NCBI GenBank assembly: GCA_964462985.1
Contig: CAYXAA010000022.1
Coordinates: 13,894-77,893 of the forward strand
Direction: 5' to 3'
Source: CAYXAA01 sp964462985
Lineage (GTDB): Bacteria > Pseudomonadota > Alphaproteobacteria > Rhizobiales > Stappiaceae
Length of the DNA: 64,000 nucleotides
Position numbers and translations under genes: made by a program
Part shown: piece by piece, positions 51,642 through 61,262 of the stretch
Layout: each line of letters opens with the position of its first letter
How positions within the stretch are numbered: position 1 is the first letter of the stretch
The notes under the pieces: generated by a model
Database searches by the model: none
What the model was told of the DNA's origin: nothing
What the model saw: the letters and a program-made list of their open reading frames with translations, nothing else

Positions 51642-53852
51642 GTGACCAGTTCGCTTGATTTCTCACGCCGCGGCCTGTTGCGTGCCACGGGCGTCTTGAG
51701 CTTTGCCGTCCTTGCCGGCGGCTCGCTGAAGGTTGTGCGCGGGACGGCATGGGCACGGGATGCCGCCACGACTCCGATCAATGCCTGGGTCAGCATCGCC
51801 CCCAACGACGAGGTCACGATCCGGTTTGCCCCGACCGAAATGGGACAGGGCGTCATGACCTCGGTGCCGATGATCCTCGCGGAGGAGATGGACGCCGATT
51901 GGTCGAAGGTCCGCACCGAGCAGGTTGACCAGGGCGACACCGCCGTATTTGGCAATCCGAATACCGGCGGCATCCTCTTTACCGCCGGCAGTTCGTCGGT
52001 CGAGGGATATTTCGACATCATGCGGCGGGCCGGTGCCGCCGCGCGGCGAGTCCTGATCTATTCGGCCGCTGCGTCCTGGGGCGTACCTGCGCAAGAGGTG
52101 GCGAGCGAACCAGGCATCATCGTGCACCGTGCGAGCGGCCGCAGGTTCAGTTTCGGAGAGGTGGCGGGCCTGAGACAGCTTGTCACGGAGGTTCCAGAGA
52201 TCACGGCCGCCGACCTGAAGCCGCGCGCGGCCTACCGGCTGATCGGAAGCGATCCCGGGAGGCGGGACATTCCCGGAAAGACGCGCGGCGAAACGCTTTA
52301 TACGGTCGACGTCCACGTTCCCGAAATGGTCTGCGCCGCCTTGCTGCTTGCGCCGGTCGAAGGCGAAAACCCGGTCGCGATCAACGACCGCGAGGCAAGA
52401 GCGGTGGAGGGTGTCGTCGACATCGTGCCTCTGGACCACGCTGTCGCGGTCGTGGCTGAGCGGTTTGACACCGCGCTTCGGGCCAGGGGGCTTCTCGACG
52501 TGGAATGGTCGGAGACCTCGCCGTTCCGCAGCGCCGACAGTGGAGCGGACCTGGCGGCCGATATCGCGGCCGCCCGGGATGTTTCCCGCGCCGGAATCGC
52601 GTGGGCGTCACAAGGCGACGCGGCCGCCGTGCTCGCCCAGCCCGGCCGACGCGTCGTCGAGGCCGAGTATACGACCGAGCACGTCTATCACGCGCAGATG
52701 GAGCCGCTCGCTGCGGTGGCTGCGGTCGATCCCGACGCCAAGGGCGCCGAGGTCTGGCTTGGCACGCAAAGCCAGACCCTTTCCATCGCCGCTGCGGCGC
52801 AGACACTGGAGACGACGCCGGACCGCATCCGCTTTCACGCAATGCAAATGGGCGGAGGTTTCGGACGCCGCACGTTCTTTGCCCGCGATCTCCTGCGGGA
52901 CGCGCTGCTTCTGTCCCGCACCGTCAAGCGGCCGGTCAAGCTGATCTGGGCCCGCGAGGACGATGTCAAGAACGGTTGGCTGCGTCCGGCCACCGCCCAC
53001 AGACTCCGGGCGGCGCTCGACGACGAAGGGCGCCTCGCCGCCCTTTACCACCGGATCGCCAGTCCGTCGATTCTCGCCTTCGTCGCGCCCCCACGCTGGC
53101 AGACCGCCGAGGGCCGTGACGTTCTGGTGATGGAGGGAACCGAAAGCAGCGACTATGACATTCCTGACCTATTGGCCGAACATGTGATCACGGAACGGCG
53201 CGCGCGGGTTTCGGCCTGGCGCGGCATCGGCTGGGGCCAGAACTGCTTCGCCCGCGAGGCCTTCATCGATGAGCTGGCCATGACCGCCGGCGTCGACGCG
53301 GTGACTTTCCGGCGCCGCCTTCTGGCCAACAGTCCACGGGGCCAGGCGGTGCTCGATGCCGTCCTGGCCATGTCCGATTATGGCACCATGCCACGGGGGC
53401 GAGCGCACGGCCTCGCCTTTGCCGGCTACAAATCGACGCTGGGGGCCGGCGTCGCCGAGATCTCGCTCGACGGTGGCTCCGGCCAGATCCGTGTCCACCG
53501 CTTCTGGGCGGCGGTCGATCCAGGCATTGCAGTTCACCCGAAGAATCTCGAGGCGCAAGTCGAAGGCGGAATTGTCTTCGGCCTCTCCGGCCTGTTGAAG
53601 GAGCGCGTCACCATCGCGCGCGGCGAAATCGAGCAGAACAATTTCTACGACTACGAGCCGATGCGGATGAACGAGGTTCCGGAGATCTTCATTCGTGTCG
53701 TCGAATCGGGCGCCGCGCCGTCCGGGGCGGGCGAAGTCGGCATACCGATGACCGGCGGCGCCGTCGCCAACGCGTTCTTCAATCTGACCGGCAAGCGGAT
53801 TCGCGACATGCCGTTCACGCCGGAACGCGTCGCGGCGATTTTGCAAGGCTGA
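51642..53852 (+). CDS. Molybdenum hydroxylase large subunit, Tat-exported (IorB-like)
   Basis: This 736-residue protein starts with GTG and has a twin-arginine signal, SRRGLLRATGVLSFAV. It matches the molybdopterin-binding large subunit of IorB/aldehyde oxidase type: QMGGGFGRRTFFARDLLRDA is the molybdopterin segment, and GAGEVGIPMTGGAVANAFFN carries the conserved GEVG glutamate region. Such enzymes hydroxylate N-heterocycles or aldehydes. With no separate FAD subunit, electrons probably pass to a cytochrome, as in IorAB. It follows iorA-like by 3 bases. The true substrate is not predictable. Confidence 0.93.
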   Translation: MTSSLDFSRRGLLRATGVLSFAVLAGGSLKVVRGTAWARDAATTPINAWVSIAPNDEVTIRFAPTEMGQGVMTSVPMILAEEMDADWSKVRTEQVDQGDTAVFGNPNTGGILFTAGSSSVEGYFDIMRRAGAAARRVLIYSAAASWGVPAQEVASEPGIIVHRASGRRFSFGEVAGLRQLVTEVPEITAADLKPRAAYRLIGSDPGRRDIPGKTRGETLYTVDVHVPEMVCAALLLAPVEGENPVAINDREARAVEGVVDIVPLDHAVAVVAERFDTALRARGLLDVEWSETSPFRSADSGADLAADIAAARDVSRAGIAWASQGDAAAVLAQPGRRVVEAEYTTEHVYHAQMEPLAAVAAVDPDAKGAEVWLGTQSQTLSIAAAAQTLETTPDRIRFHAMQMGGGFGRRTFFARDLLRDALLLSRTVKRPVKLIWAREDDVKNGWLRPATAHRLRAALDDEGRLAALYHRIASPSILAFVAPPRWQTAEGRDVLVMEGTESSDYDIPDLLAEHVITERRARVSAWRGIGWGQNCFAREAFIDELAMTAGVDAVTFRRRLLANSPRGQAVLDAVLAMSDYGTMPRGRAHGLAFAGYKSTLGAGVAEISLDGGSGQIRVHRFWAAVDPGIAVHPKNLEAQVEGGIVFGLSGLLKERVTIARGEIEQNNFYDYEPMRMNEVPEIFIRVVESGAAPSGAGEVGIPMTGGAVANAFFNLTGKRIRDMPFTPERVAAILQG

Positions 53853-54040
53853 GCTCGTGTCGGGCGACGGGGTCAAATGAGTTCGCCCGCCGCCCTTGCT
53901 TGGCGTGGTCCCGACTTCGGCCCGCAGCGGCGGTCCATCAATGCCGCACCGCGACCGCTTACCGTTCGGGCGCCGCGGGCGCTGGCTGGTGAAGACATCG
54001 CGCCGCGGCAGCGCGTCACCGCCCGGCCAACGGAGTGGTG

Positions 54041-55003
54041 TCAGGCAGCTCGTCGCTCGGAGCGCGTTTCATCCGGTTCTACCGGCCCTTCGCAGTTTTT
54101 CTCCCAATCCGCCACGTGCTCGGTCGGAGTCAGCCTGGCGCACCCCCACGTGGGCGTTGCTCCATGTTCCCGCAGCACCGTGTCGGCAGCCGTCAGCACG
54201 GCATCGCGGCAGTCGATGTCGTCGGCGAAGCTCGCCACCCAGTACCGGATCACCAGCTTAACGCCGTGAAAGTGATGGGACACCGCCCGCACGTCCGGTT
54301 TGGGTGACGACATGATGCAATCGCAGTCCGAAAGAGCCTCGACGAGAAGCCGCTTTGCAGAGGCGACGGGGAATTCATGGCTGAGAAAGATCTCGAGCTG
54401 GGCGCGATAATGCTTCTTCGGCGCGCTGTAATTCGTGATCCTCTGGCGTGAGATCTGGCTGTTGGGCAGGATCATGTAGGTGTCGTCGCGCGTCTGCAGC
54501 CGCGTTGTCCGCCACCCGATCTCCACGACACGCCCGCGCACGGTGCCGTCTATGTCGACCCAGTCGCCGATTCGAAACGGTGCCTCGACGCCCATCGCCA
54601 CGCCAGCAAGGATATCGGCCAGCACGTTGCGGATGGCAAAGCCGATGATGGCGATGACAAGACCCGAGCCGGCCAGCGCACCGCCCGCGGCCCCGCCGAA
54701 CAACGTTGCCGCTGCAGCAATCAAGGCGACGACGAAGAGCGCCAGGGAAATCAGCTCCTTGAGCAGCCGCGGCGGCTTGCGACGGCGCGAACTGCGCCAA
54801 TCAAAGACGAGCCCCGCCCCCCGCCCGACCAGCCATGCGACAGCGAAATAGGAGAGGATGGTTGCCAGACGCCGGACCAGCTCCGGATTGGCATCAGGCG
54901 CGATGAGCTCAAGAAGCGGCTGGTGAAACAGAGACAAGGCAAGCCCGGTCACGGTCAGAATGCCGGGCCACACAAGGCTCGAAAGTAGCCGTAAATTTTT
55001 CAA
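54041..55003 (-). CDS. Small-conductance mechanosensitive channel (MscS family), TTG start
   Basis: This 320-residue protein has three or four membrane segments and the MscS core: SGLVIAIIGFAIRNVLADIL, AGVAMGVEAPFRIGDWVDID, then the beta-domain with RTTRLQTRDDTYMILPNSQI. It opens under membrane tension to release solutes. The start is set at TTG 55003 because GAGG lies just before it and no ATG gives a better N-terminus; the longer frame would run into the upstream EIIA gene. It follows that gene by 31 bases, so they are probably co-transcribed. Confidence 0.88.
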   Translation of the reverse strand: MKNLRLLSSLVWPGILTVTGLALSLFHQPLLELIAPDANPELVRRLATILSYFAVAWLVGRGAGLVFDWRSSRRRKPPRLLKELISLALFVVALIAAAATLFGGAAGGALAGSGLVIAIIGFAIRNVLADILAGVAMGVEAPFRIGDWVDIDGTVRGRVVEIGWRTTRLQTRDDTYMILPNSQISRQRITNYSAPKKHYRAQLEIFLSHEFPVASAKRLLVEALSDCDCIMSSPKPDVRAVSHHFHGVKLVIRYWVASFADDIDCRDAVLTAADTVLREHGATPTWGCARLTPTEHVADWEKNCEGPVEPDETRSERRAA

Positions 55004-55034
55004 GGCAGCCTCAAAGAAACAGCTTCTGCGGTGG

Positions 55035-55502
55035 TCAAGCGGCGCCGGCAAGAAGCAGGTGCCGCTTGAGGAGCGTCCGTATATCGGCCGCATTATCGGC
55101 GCGGCGAATTGCATCGAGAATGACCGGGTCGCGCAACAGGCGGCACAGCTCGGCAGTGACCTTCAGGAACGATTTGTCCTGATGGCTGGGCCAGACGATC
55201 GCCACCATGATGTCGACGTCAATGTCGTCAGGGGCGCCATAGTGAACGGGATTTTCCAATGTGATCAATGCGATGGCAGGGCGCCTGCACCTTGCAGACA
55301 GAGCGTGCGGCAGAGCGGCGCCCTGACCGACCCCGGTAGAACCCAATGCCTCACGGGAGCTTAGGGCCCTCCTCGCCTCGTTGTAGGTCATGCCTGAAAT
55401 CGGGGCGAGCAGATCCGCCGCGAGTGCGATGACTGCCTTGCGGTGCGGCAGAACCGCGTTCAGCGAAATGGCCGCCTCATCAATCAGAACGTCCAGCATC
55501 AT
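55035..55502 (-). CDS. PTS EIIA-like protein (PtsN type)
   Basis: This 155-residue protein is an EIIA domain of the fructose/nitrogen type. The phosphorylatable histidine is in GSTGVGQGAALPHALSAR, the position of the conserved G-x-A-x-PH motif. EIIA-Ntr proteins are regulators, often of potassium and envelope functions, and do not transport sugar here since no EIIB/EIIC is nearby. It begins with two ATGs. Its pairing with a mechanosensitive channel suggests an osmotic or ion-balance role, as inference. Confidence 0.88.
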   Translation of the reverse strand: MMLDVLIDEAAISLNAVLPHRKAVIALAADLLAPISGMTYNEARRALSSREALGSTGVGQGAALPHALSARCRRPAIALITLENPVHYGAPDDIDVDIMVAIVWPSHQDKSFLKVTAELCRLLRDPVILDAIRRADNAADIRTLLKRHLLLAGAA

Positions 55503-55585
55503 CCACGCCCACGCAGGTTCACGGTCACGAAAGGTCGGTTCGGGATCGGGTGCGCAGCAAAAATGCCGCGCACCCGTGCCGCGTC

Positions 55586-55711
55586 CTACTTCTTCCGAGC
55601 AGGAACAGCCTCTTTGCCGGTCAAGGCGGAGACTGAGGTCGCCTCGGCCGCCTTCAGCTTCTTCTGCTTGGGTTTGCGCGGTTCCCGGTTGCCTTTTCTC
55701 TTGGCCATCAT
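55586..55711 (-). CDS. Very small basic protein (41 aa)
   Basis: A short frame encodes 41 residues, starting ATG ATG after AAGGAC. It begins MMAKRKGNREPRKPKQKKLK, so nearly half its first 20 residues are basic. The tail is neutral (AAEATSVSALTGKEAVPARK). Similar tiny proteins starting MAKRKGNRE- occur in other rhizobia in my experience. Function is unknown; nucleic-acid binding is possible from the charge. It lies 83 bases before the EIIA gene on the same strand. Confidence 0.6.
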   Translation of the reverse strand: MMAKRKGNREPRKPKQKKLKAAEATSVSALTGKEAVPARKK

Positions 55712-56166
55712 TCCAGTCCTTTGTCGCAGCGCGGATCGCCCGGCGCGAGTTCTCGCGTCAGCGTCCGACTATCGAATTGAAGCGTGGAAGATATCCCTGG
55801 TCCGGCAGCCGCTGAGGCGGCAAGCCGAACCAGGGCTAGACGCCTATGAGAAGGCGAAGCCTTGAAACAAAACGGAAAGGAAGAACGTGCCTAGGCATGC
55901 ACACAAGATGGCTATTTCCGCAAAAAAGTCAAATCAGTAAAAAGACAAGAAAAACCGCATGCTGCGCATTTGGTCGCAGCGACGATGGACTTGTTTTGCA
56001 TTCGGTCCGAGCTACATTGGAAGTATGCGCGACGAAGACTTTTTCAGAACCACAGGGCTTGCTGGAGAAGGCGTCAGCTCCTCCCGAAGCGGCCCGTTCT
56101 GATCGCCGCGCGTTTTCCTGCTCCGGGCCTTCGATCAGTCCCGCGGGTAAACTCAAGGAGCAAGCA
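55712..56166. promoter_or_regulatory. Divergent intergenic region between two very small genes
   Basis: About 455 bases separate the 41-residue gene (minus) from the 63-residue gene (plus). The stretch 55915-55960 is clearly AT-rich with several A-runs, suggesting a promoter or bendable DNA. I could not recognise a stress-sigma (GGAAC-N16-CGTT) promoter or any coding sequence in it. Confidence 0.4.
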
Positions 56167-56358
56167 ATGGCCAACCGACTGCGCAGACCAGGCCGACCCG
56201 AAGATCCTGCCATCCTGGAGGAGCAACTTCAGGAAGGGCTGGAAGATTCGTTTCCCGCCAGCGACCCGGTTTCCGTCACGTCGACCCTGATCAGCGGCAC
56301 CGGAATGCGCCCCGGGAGTAACGATAGCGCGAGCACGGCTCAGTCCGATCGGGACTGA
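56167..56358 (+). CDS. Small conserved protein with FPASDPVS motif (63 aa)
   Basis: This 63-residue protein has an AAGGAG site 6 bases before its ATG. Its centre, LEEQLQEGLEDSFPASDPVS, matches a family of small alphaproteobacterial proteins with the pattern (L/A)xDTFPASDPVSV. The N-terminus is basic (MANRLRRPGRPED) and the tail is Ser/Asp-rich. Function is unknown. The frame is open upstream but has no coding character there. It is followed by the convergent RND gene. Confidence 0.7.
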   Translation: MANRLRRPGRPEDPAILEEQLQEGLEDSFPASDPVSVTSTLISGTGMRPGSNDSASTAQSDRD

Positions 56359-56595
56359 GCCGCCGTTGGTGCCGGCCGGACCTCAGATGGCTGGCGAGCC
56401 GAGGCTCACGCACGCAACTGCCGAGCATGTCATCCGACCCGCGGGCGGTTAGGAGGCGCTGTTCGCCGGGTGACAGGACCGCCTTCCGCCGGCACTCTCG
56501 GCGGAGGTCAGCGGATGGAATCCGTCAAGAGCCTTTGTCAGCATCGACGCTCCGGCTCGCCAAGCAGCGCGTGACGCCCGCCCCTGCGGATTGAA

Positions 56596-56609
56596 GACAC
56601 TCAAGTGTC
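56596..56609. terminator. 14-base perfect palindrome before the RND gene end
   Basis: GACACT-CA-AGTGTC is a perfect palindrome between the convergent small gene and RND permease gene. It is short and lacks a T-run, so it is a weak candidate for transcription end or a protein-binding site. Confidence 0.3.
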
Positions 56610-56645
56610 CTGTGGCGATTTCGCCCCGTTCTCTACCTCATACTT

Positions 56646-59600
56646 CTAGCCAAAGTGCACGCGCTGCAAATTTGACGCGTTTGTTGTGGTGACGGCGTTC
56701 ACGGGGTGAGGAAGCATGCCCTCGGCCGGCGGTACCGTTGAGCGGACACCCCTGCCTGGCATCCGCCTCAGCACGACCAGGAAGTCGTCAACGAACGTGT
56801 AGATCACCGGGATGACAAGAAGGCTGAGGAACGTGGACGCCAACAATCCGCCGATCACCACAATTGCCATCGGCTGCCTGAAACTGGGATCATCGCCGGT
56901 CAGGCTGAGGGCGGCCGGCAGCATGCCGAAACCCATCGCAACGGTCGTCATGACGATCGGACGCGCACGCTTGCGGCAGGCATCCACAACGGCTTCAAAT
57001 CGCGGGGTTCCGGTTCGCCGCGCAACGGTCGCGTAGTCCACCAGCAAGATGGAGTTCTTGGTCGCAATTCCCATCAGCATCAGCAGGCCGATCACGACAG
57101 GCATCGAGAATGCGGTTCCGGTGACGACCAGCGGTAACAAGGCGCCGCCGATCGACAAGGGCATCGCCATCAGGATCGTCACGGGCTGTAGAAAATCGTG
57201 GAACAGCAGAACCAGGACCGCGTAGACGCAGAAGACTCCGACCGCCATCGCAAAGGCAAAGCTGCCGAACAGATTGGAACTGCGCTCGAGTTCCCCCTGG
57301 GTCACGAACCGCACGCCCTGTGGCAGATTCTGGAAGGCTGGCAGCGCCTGAACCTCCTCGAAAACCTCGCCGAGGCTTCGCCCGTTCAGTTCGATCGAAA
57401 GGGTGCTGTTGCGCGAGCGGTCGATGCGATCGATCCTCGACGGGGCGCCGCCGATGCGGATGTCCGCGATCGAGCCGAGATCAACGCTGCCGCCCCTGCC
57501 GTTCAGGCGAAGGCTCGCAAGGTCCTCAAGAGATGTCCGGCTCTTAGGATCCAGCTGCACGCGGATCGGTATCTGCCTTTCGGGGAGATTCAGCTTCGGC
57601 ATCATCGCCGAGAACGCACCGCCAGTGGCCACGCGGACAGATTCGGCAATCTCCTCGGAGGTAATGCCCAGCGCCGCTGCCTGCACAGACCTTGGGACAA
57701 TCTGGATTTCGGGTGCCTGCATCGCCGCGCTCGATGTCACGGCCCCGATCCCCTCGATTTTCCGCAGCTCGTGCTCCAAGGCGATGCTGGCCCGCCACAA
57801 TGCATCAGCATCGTCGCTGGCAAGCGTGAGATCCAGCGTCGTGCCGACAGCTCCTGTCCCCACCTTCACCTTCACGCCCGGCAGAACGGCAAGAGCCCTC
57901 CTGATATCGTCCTCGATCTGTATCTGCGTCCGTTCGCGATCGGCGATCGGCACGAGATCGACCACCAGCCTTGCAGCCGATTGGTCTGCCGCCGTCGAGG
58001 AGCCGGGACCGTCGCCGATTGCTGCGGTACCAACCGAGGTGAACACGCTGGTGACGTCCTCGACGGTGCTGACGAGGTTCGCCGCCCGCTGTGCCATTGC
58101 GTCCGTATCCTCGATACGGCTACCAGGCTGAAGTGTGAGGGTGATCTGAACCTGCGCCACGTCGGCGGGCGGGATATAGCTCGTGGTCAGAAGCGGCACC
58201 ATTGCGATCGACAACGCGAAGAATGCAACAACGCCGCAGAGCGTGGTCTTGCGGTGGTTCAGGCATGACCGGACGATCGACACGTAGGCGTTTACAAGGA
58301 CACCGTCTCTCTCGGCCTTACGATCGGCCTTCAAGAGATAGGCAGCCATCATCGGCGTCAGCAGGCGGGCGACCAGGAGCGAGACCACGACGGCGACAGC
58401 CGCGGTGATGCCGAACTGGCGAAAGATCAACCCCGGAATACCGGCCATAAAGGCTGTCGGCAGGAAGACGGCGACCAGCGTGAGCGTTGTTGCGATGACG
58501 GCAAGGCCGATCTCGTCGGCGGCCTCCAGGGCGGCGTCAAACGGAGACTTTCCCAATCTTCGATGGCGCGCGATATTTTCCACTTCGACAATGGCGTCAT
58601 CAACCAGGATCCCGACGACAAGCGAAAGCGCCAGAAGCGCCACCTTGTTCAAGCTGAGGTCCAGCAGGTTCATGATCAGGAAGGTTGGGATGATCGACAG
58701 GGGCAGCGCGACTGCCGAAATGAAAGTCGCGCGCCAGTCGCGAAGAAAGATCCAGATGACGACGACGGCGAGGATCGCGCCCTCATACAGCATGTGCATG
58801 GAACCCTCGTAATTTTCGAGAGTCGGGCCAATCGTGCTGTAGGCTTCTATGATCTCCACATCGGGATGGGCGTCGGCGAATGTCCGCATTGCCGCACGCA
58901 CGTCCTCGGTCACGTCGATGTCGGAAAATCCCGTGGCGCGAATGACTTCAACGCCGATGACGGGCTCGCCGTTGAGATAGGCCAGCGACGCGCGCTCGGC
59001 GTAGCTTTCCGCAATCGTTGCCACCTCGTCCAGCCTCACGGTTTGGCCGTTCGGAAGCGGGATCGCCATGGCACCCAGTTCATCCAGCGACGTCACCGCC
59101 CCAAGAGTGTGGATCGCCTGCTTACTTCTGCCGACTTCGCCCCGTCCACCGGAGCTGTCATGCTGAACCGATCCGAGCCGCGACGACACTGCGGAGGCGC
59201 TAACGCCGAGCGATGCCATCACCCGTGGATCGAGATTGACGTGAACTTCCCGGTCAATGCCGCCCACCCTGGTAACCACGCCTACGCCGGGCGCGGAACG
59301 CAGCGCCTTGGTCATCTCGTTGTCGACGAACCAGGAAAGCTCGGCTTCGTTCAATCGCTCCGATCGAACGGCAAAGGTGATCAGAGGCGCACTTTGCACC
59401 GTCACCTTCGTCACGCTGGGCGATGTCATGCGGGCCGGCAGATCGGCCCTGATGCTGTCGATGGCGTTGCGGACTTCGTTGAGAGCCTCCTCGCTGGATT
59501 TTTCCAACGTGAAGGAAGCCGTGATCAAAACCGCCCCATCGGTGATGGTCGTGGTGATGTGATCAAGCAGACTCAAGGACGCGATGCTGTCCTCGATCTT

Positions 59601-59795
59601 GCGGGCGATCTCTGTCTCGAGTTGCGCCGGCGCTGCCCCCTCCAGGGCGGCCGTAACCCTGATCATCGGCACGTCCATGTCGGGAAGGTCCTGGACCTTG
59701 AGGTTGCCGAAGGCGACAAGGCCGCCCACGGTCAGCACGACAAAGAGCAGAATCGACGGGATGGGGCGCCTGATGGACCAGGCCGAGACGTTCAT
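56646..59795 (-). CDS. RND-family efflux pump, inner-membrane transporter
   Basis: This 1049-residue protein is a full-length AcrB/MexF-type RND pump using the proton gradient. It has the first helix after MNVSAWSIRRPIPSIL, the two large periplasmic loops, and the TM4 segment VGILVDDAIVEVENIARHRR with two aspartates (proton relay). The start of the second half is TLCGVVAFFALSIAMVPLL, and the last helices include GIATKNSILLVDYATVARRT. It begins one base after the adaptor stop. No TolC-like outer membrane gene is nearby, so it must use one elsewhere. Confidence 0.95.
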   Translation of the reverse strand: MNVSAWSIRRPIPSILLFVVLTVGGLVAFGNLKVQDLPDMDVPMIRVTAALEGAAPAQLETEIARKIEDSIASLSLLDHITTTITDGAVLITASFTLEKSSEEALNEVRNAIDSIRADLPARMTSPSVTKVTVQSAPLITFAVRSERLNEAELSWFVDNEMTKALRSAPGVGVVTRVGGIDREVHVNLDPRVMASLGVSASAVSSRLGSVQHDSSGGRGEVGRSKQAIHTLGAVTSLDELGAMAIPLPNGQTVRLDEVATIAESYAERASLAYLNGEPVIGVEVIRATGFSDIDVTEDVRAAMRTFADAHPDVEIIEAYSTIGPTLENYEGSMHMLYEGAILAVVVIWIFLRDWRATFISAVALPLSIIPTFLIMNLLDLSLNKVALLALSLVVGILVDDAIVEVENIARHRRLGKSPFDAALEAADEIGLAVIATTLTLVAVFLPTAFMAGIPGLIFRQFGITAAVAVVVSLLVARLLTPMMAAYLLKADRKAERDGVLVNAYVSIVRSCLNHRKTTLCGVVAFFALSIAMVPLLTTSYIPPADVAQVQITLTLQPGSRIEDTDAMAQRAANLVSTVEDVTSVFTSVGTAAIGDGPGSSTAADQSAARLVVDLVPIADRERTQIQIEDDIRRALAVLPGVKVKVGTGAVGTTLDLTLASDDADALWRASIALEHELRKIEGIGAVTSSAAMQAPEIQIVPRSVQAAALGITSEEIAESVRVATGGAFSAMMPKLNLPERQIPIRVQLDPKSRTSLEDLASLRLNGRGGSVDLGSIADIRIGGAPSRIDRIDRSRNSTLSIELNGRSLGEVFEEVQALPAFQNLPQGVRFVTQGELERSSNLFGSFAFAMAVGVFCVYAVLVLLFHDFLQPVTILMAMPLSIGGALLPLVVTGTAFSMPVVIGLLMLMGIATKNSILLVDYATVARRTGTPRFEAVVDACRKRARPIVMTTVAMGFGMLPAALSLTGDDPSFRQPMAIVVIGGLLASTFLSLLVIPVIYTFVDDFLVVLRRMPGRGVRSTVPPAEGMLPHPVNAVTTTNASNLQRVHFG

Positions 59796-59796
59796 G

Positions 59797-60864
59797 TCAG
59801 TCCCCTTCAATTCTGACCAGGGAATTGTCCGAGAGGAACGGACCACCAGCCGCAACAACCAGGGCTGACTCGTCGAGGCCCGCCACGATCTCGACCTCTC
59901 CGGCATGGCGGCGGCCGGTCTGGACCCTTACGCGAGAGACACGGTTCTCATCGTCGACGGTGAAGACGTAGCTCATGCCGTCTAAGAAGGTGAGAGCGGT
60001 CTCGGGCACGGTGAGAGCGGGCGCCGTCTCGAGTTCGATATGGCCCGATGCAAAGAAGTTCATCGGCAGCTTTCCAGCCGCCGGAAGTTCGACATAGACG
60101 ATTGCCCGGGCGGTCTCGGGATTCAGAGTCGGCCCGACGAGCCGGACCTTTCCGGATATCCGTTCATCTGCCGGACCCGAAATGGTGGCCGTCAGGCCCG
60201 GAACGATATCCGGCAGATAGCGTGCCGGAACCTCGGCCTGCCACTCGGTGCGGCCCTGCCGCACCAATCTGAACAGCTCTGTGCCTGACGATACGACGGC
60301 ACCCAGCTGAGCGGTTCGCGACGAAATGAGCCCATCGTCGACGGCGACAATGGTGGTCTGCTTAAGCCTGGTCCGTTGAAGCTCAAGGGCCGCCTCCGCC
60401 GACTCGAGCAGTGCACCTGCAACCTGTTCAGCGATCAGATCATCTGCAATCTGCGCCTTCGATATCGCGCCGCTGGGCTGCAGCCGCCGCGCTCGCGCCG
60501 CCTTCGCACGTGCCTTGGCAAGTTCCCCCTTTGCAACCTCGACAGCCGCCTGCTGCCTTCTAAGCTCCGCGATGACGGTCTCGTCCGACAGCGTCGCCAG
60601 CGGCTCACCCTTCTTCACGAACGCGCCAACATCAACGAGGACGTCTGTGATCCTGAGCCCGTCGATCTCCGAAGCAATGACGGCTTCATGCCAGGGCTTC
60701 AGCCAGCCGTTCGCCGGTGCAACCACGGGCCAATCCCGCTTCAAAGGCTTGACGACAGCCACGGTCAGGGCTGCGGCGTCACCTGTCTGCGCAAGGACCG
60801 GCGCGGCCGACAGCGCGAGGCAGACCATGCCCGCAAGGAATGCCGGGCGGCGGATGCAGGCCAT
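59797..60864 (-). CDS. RND efflux pump periplasmic adaptor protein
   Basis: This 355-residue adaptor links the RND pump to an outer-membrane channel. It has a Sec signal (LAGMVCLALSAAPVLAQ), not a lipobox. A lipoyl-like half follows, VVAPANGWLKPWHEAVIASE, then a hairpin coiled coil (about 95-160), the second lipoyl half (IVAVDDGLISSRTAQLGAVV), and a beta-barrel with a C-terminal membrane-proximal domain. The ATG at 60864 opens the signal. It precedes the pump gene by one base, and the MarR gene is divergent. Confidence 0.92.
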   Translation of the reverse strand: MACIRRPAFLAGMVCLALSAAPVLAQTGDAAALTVAVVKPLKRDWPVVAPANGWLKPWHEAVIASEIDGLRITDVLVDVGAFVKKGEPLATLSDETVIAELRRQQAAVEVAKGELAKARAKAARARRLQPSGAISKAQIADDLIAEQVAGALLESAEAALELQRTRLKQTTIVAVDDGLISSRTAQLGAVVSSGTELFRLVRQGRTEWQAEVPARYLPDIVPGLTATISGPADERISGKVRLVGPTLNPETARAIVYVELPAAGKLPMNFFASGHIELETAPALTVPETALTFLDGMSYVFTVDDENRVSRVRVQTGRRHAGEVEIVAGLDESALVVAAGGPFLSDNSLVRIEGD

Positions 60865-60946
60865 AAAGGTTCGGCTCCCGGTTGGAAGGACGCTGCATGA
60901 CGACCTCAAGCTTGAGGCGTCATGACGATTCAGACCTTCAATATAA

Positions 60947-60959
60947 GTGTATGATACAC
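60947..60959. promoter_or_regulatory. GTGTAT-G-ATACAC palindrome, candidate MarR operator
   Basis: A 13-base palindrome with perfect 6-base arms around a single G lies 83 bases before the RND adaptor start. It shares the arms TGTAT/ATACA with the site near the MarR gene (with a different spacer, 3 against 5). MarR proteins bind such palindromes as dimers. The binding itself is inference. Confidence 0.6.
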
Positions 60960-61234
60960 ATATTTCAGTCTTCCGCAGGTGTCAATCCGTTTGTGCCTGC
61001 GCAGCCGGCGTGTCACCGCCGCCGGATCAGCAGAAGCCCTCGGGACTTGCCAGACTCAGCGCCCTCTTCAGAGAGTGATCTCGTCAAAGGTTGGCCGACG
61101 ACTCTGAGCAACAGCCGTGCAGCAGCGGACTGAACGGAAGAAGGATTCCGGGAAATCACAAAGAGGGTGCGGGATTGCACGCATGACGCACAACGCAGGC
61201 GGAACGGATCCGACGACACCGTATCGTTTCACCG

Positions 61235-61262
61235 TTTATCTTATGCAAATAAGGTGTATAAT
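61235..61262 (+). promoter_or_regulatory. Predicted promoter of the MarR gene
   Basis: A perfect TATAAT box lies at 61257-61262, with TTTATC 16 bases upstream as a poor -35 element. The -10 box overlaps the palindrome at 61255-61269, so a bound repressor would block it. The gene starts 25 bases after the -10 box. Confidence 0.5.
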
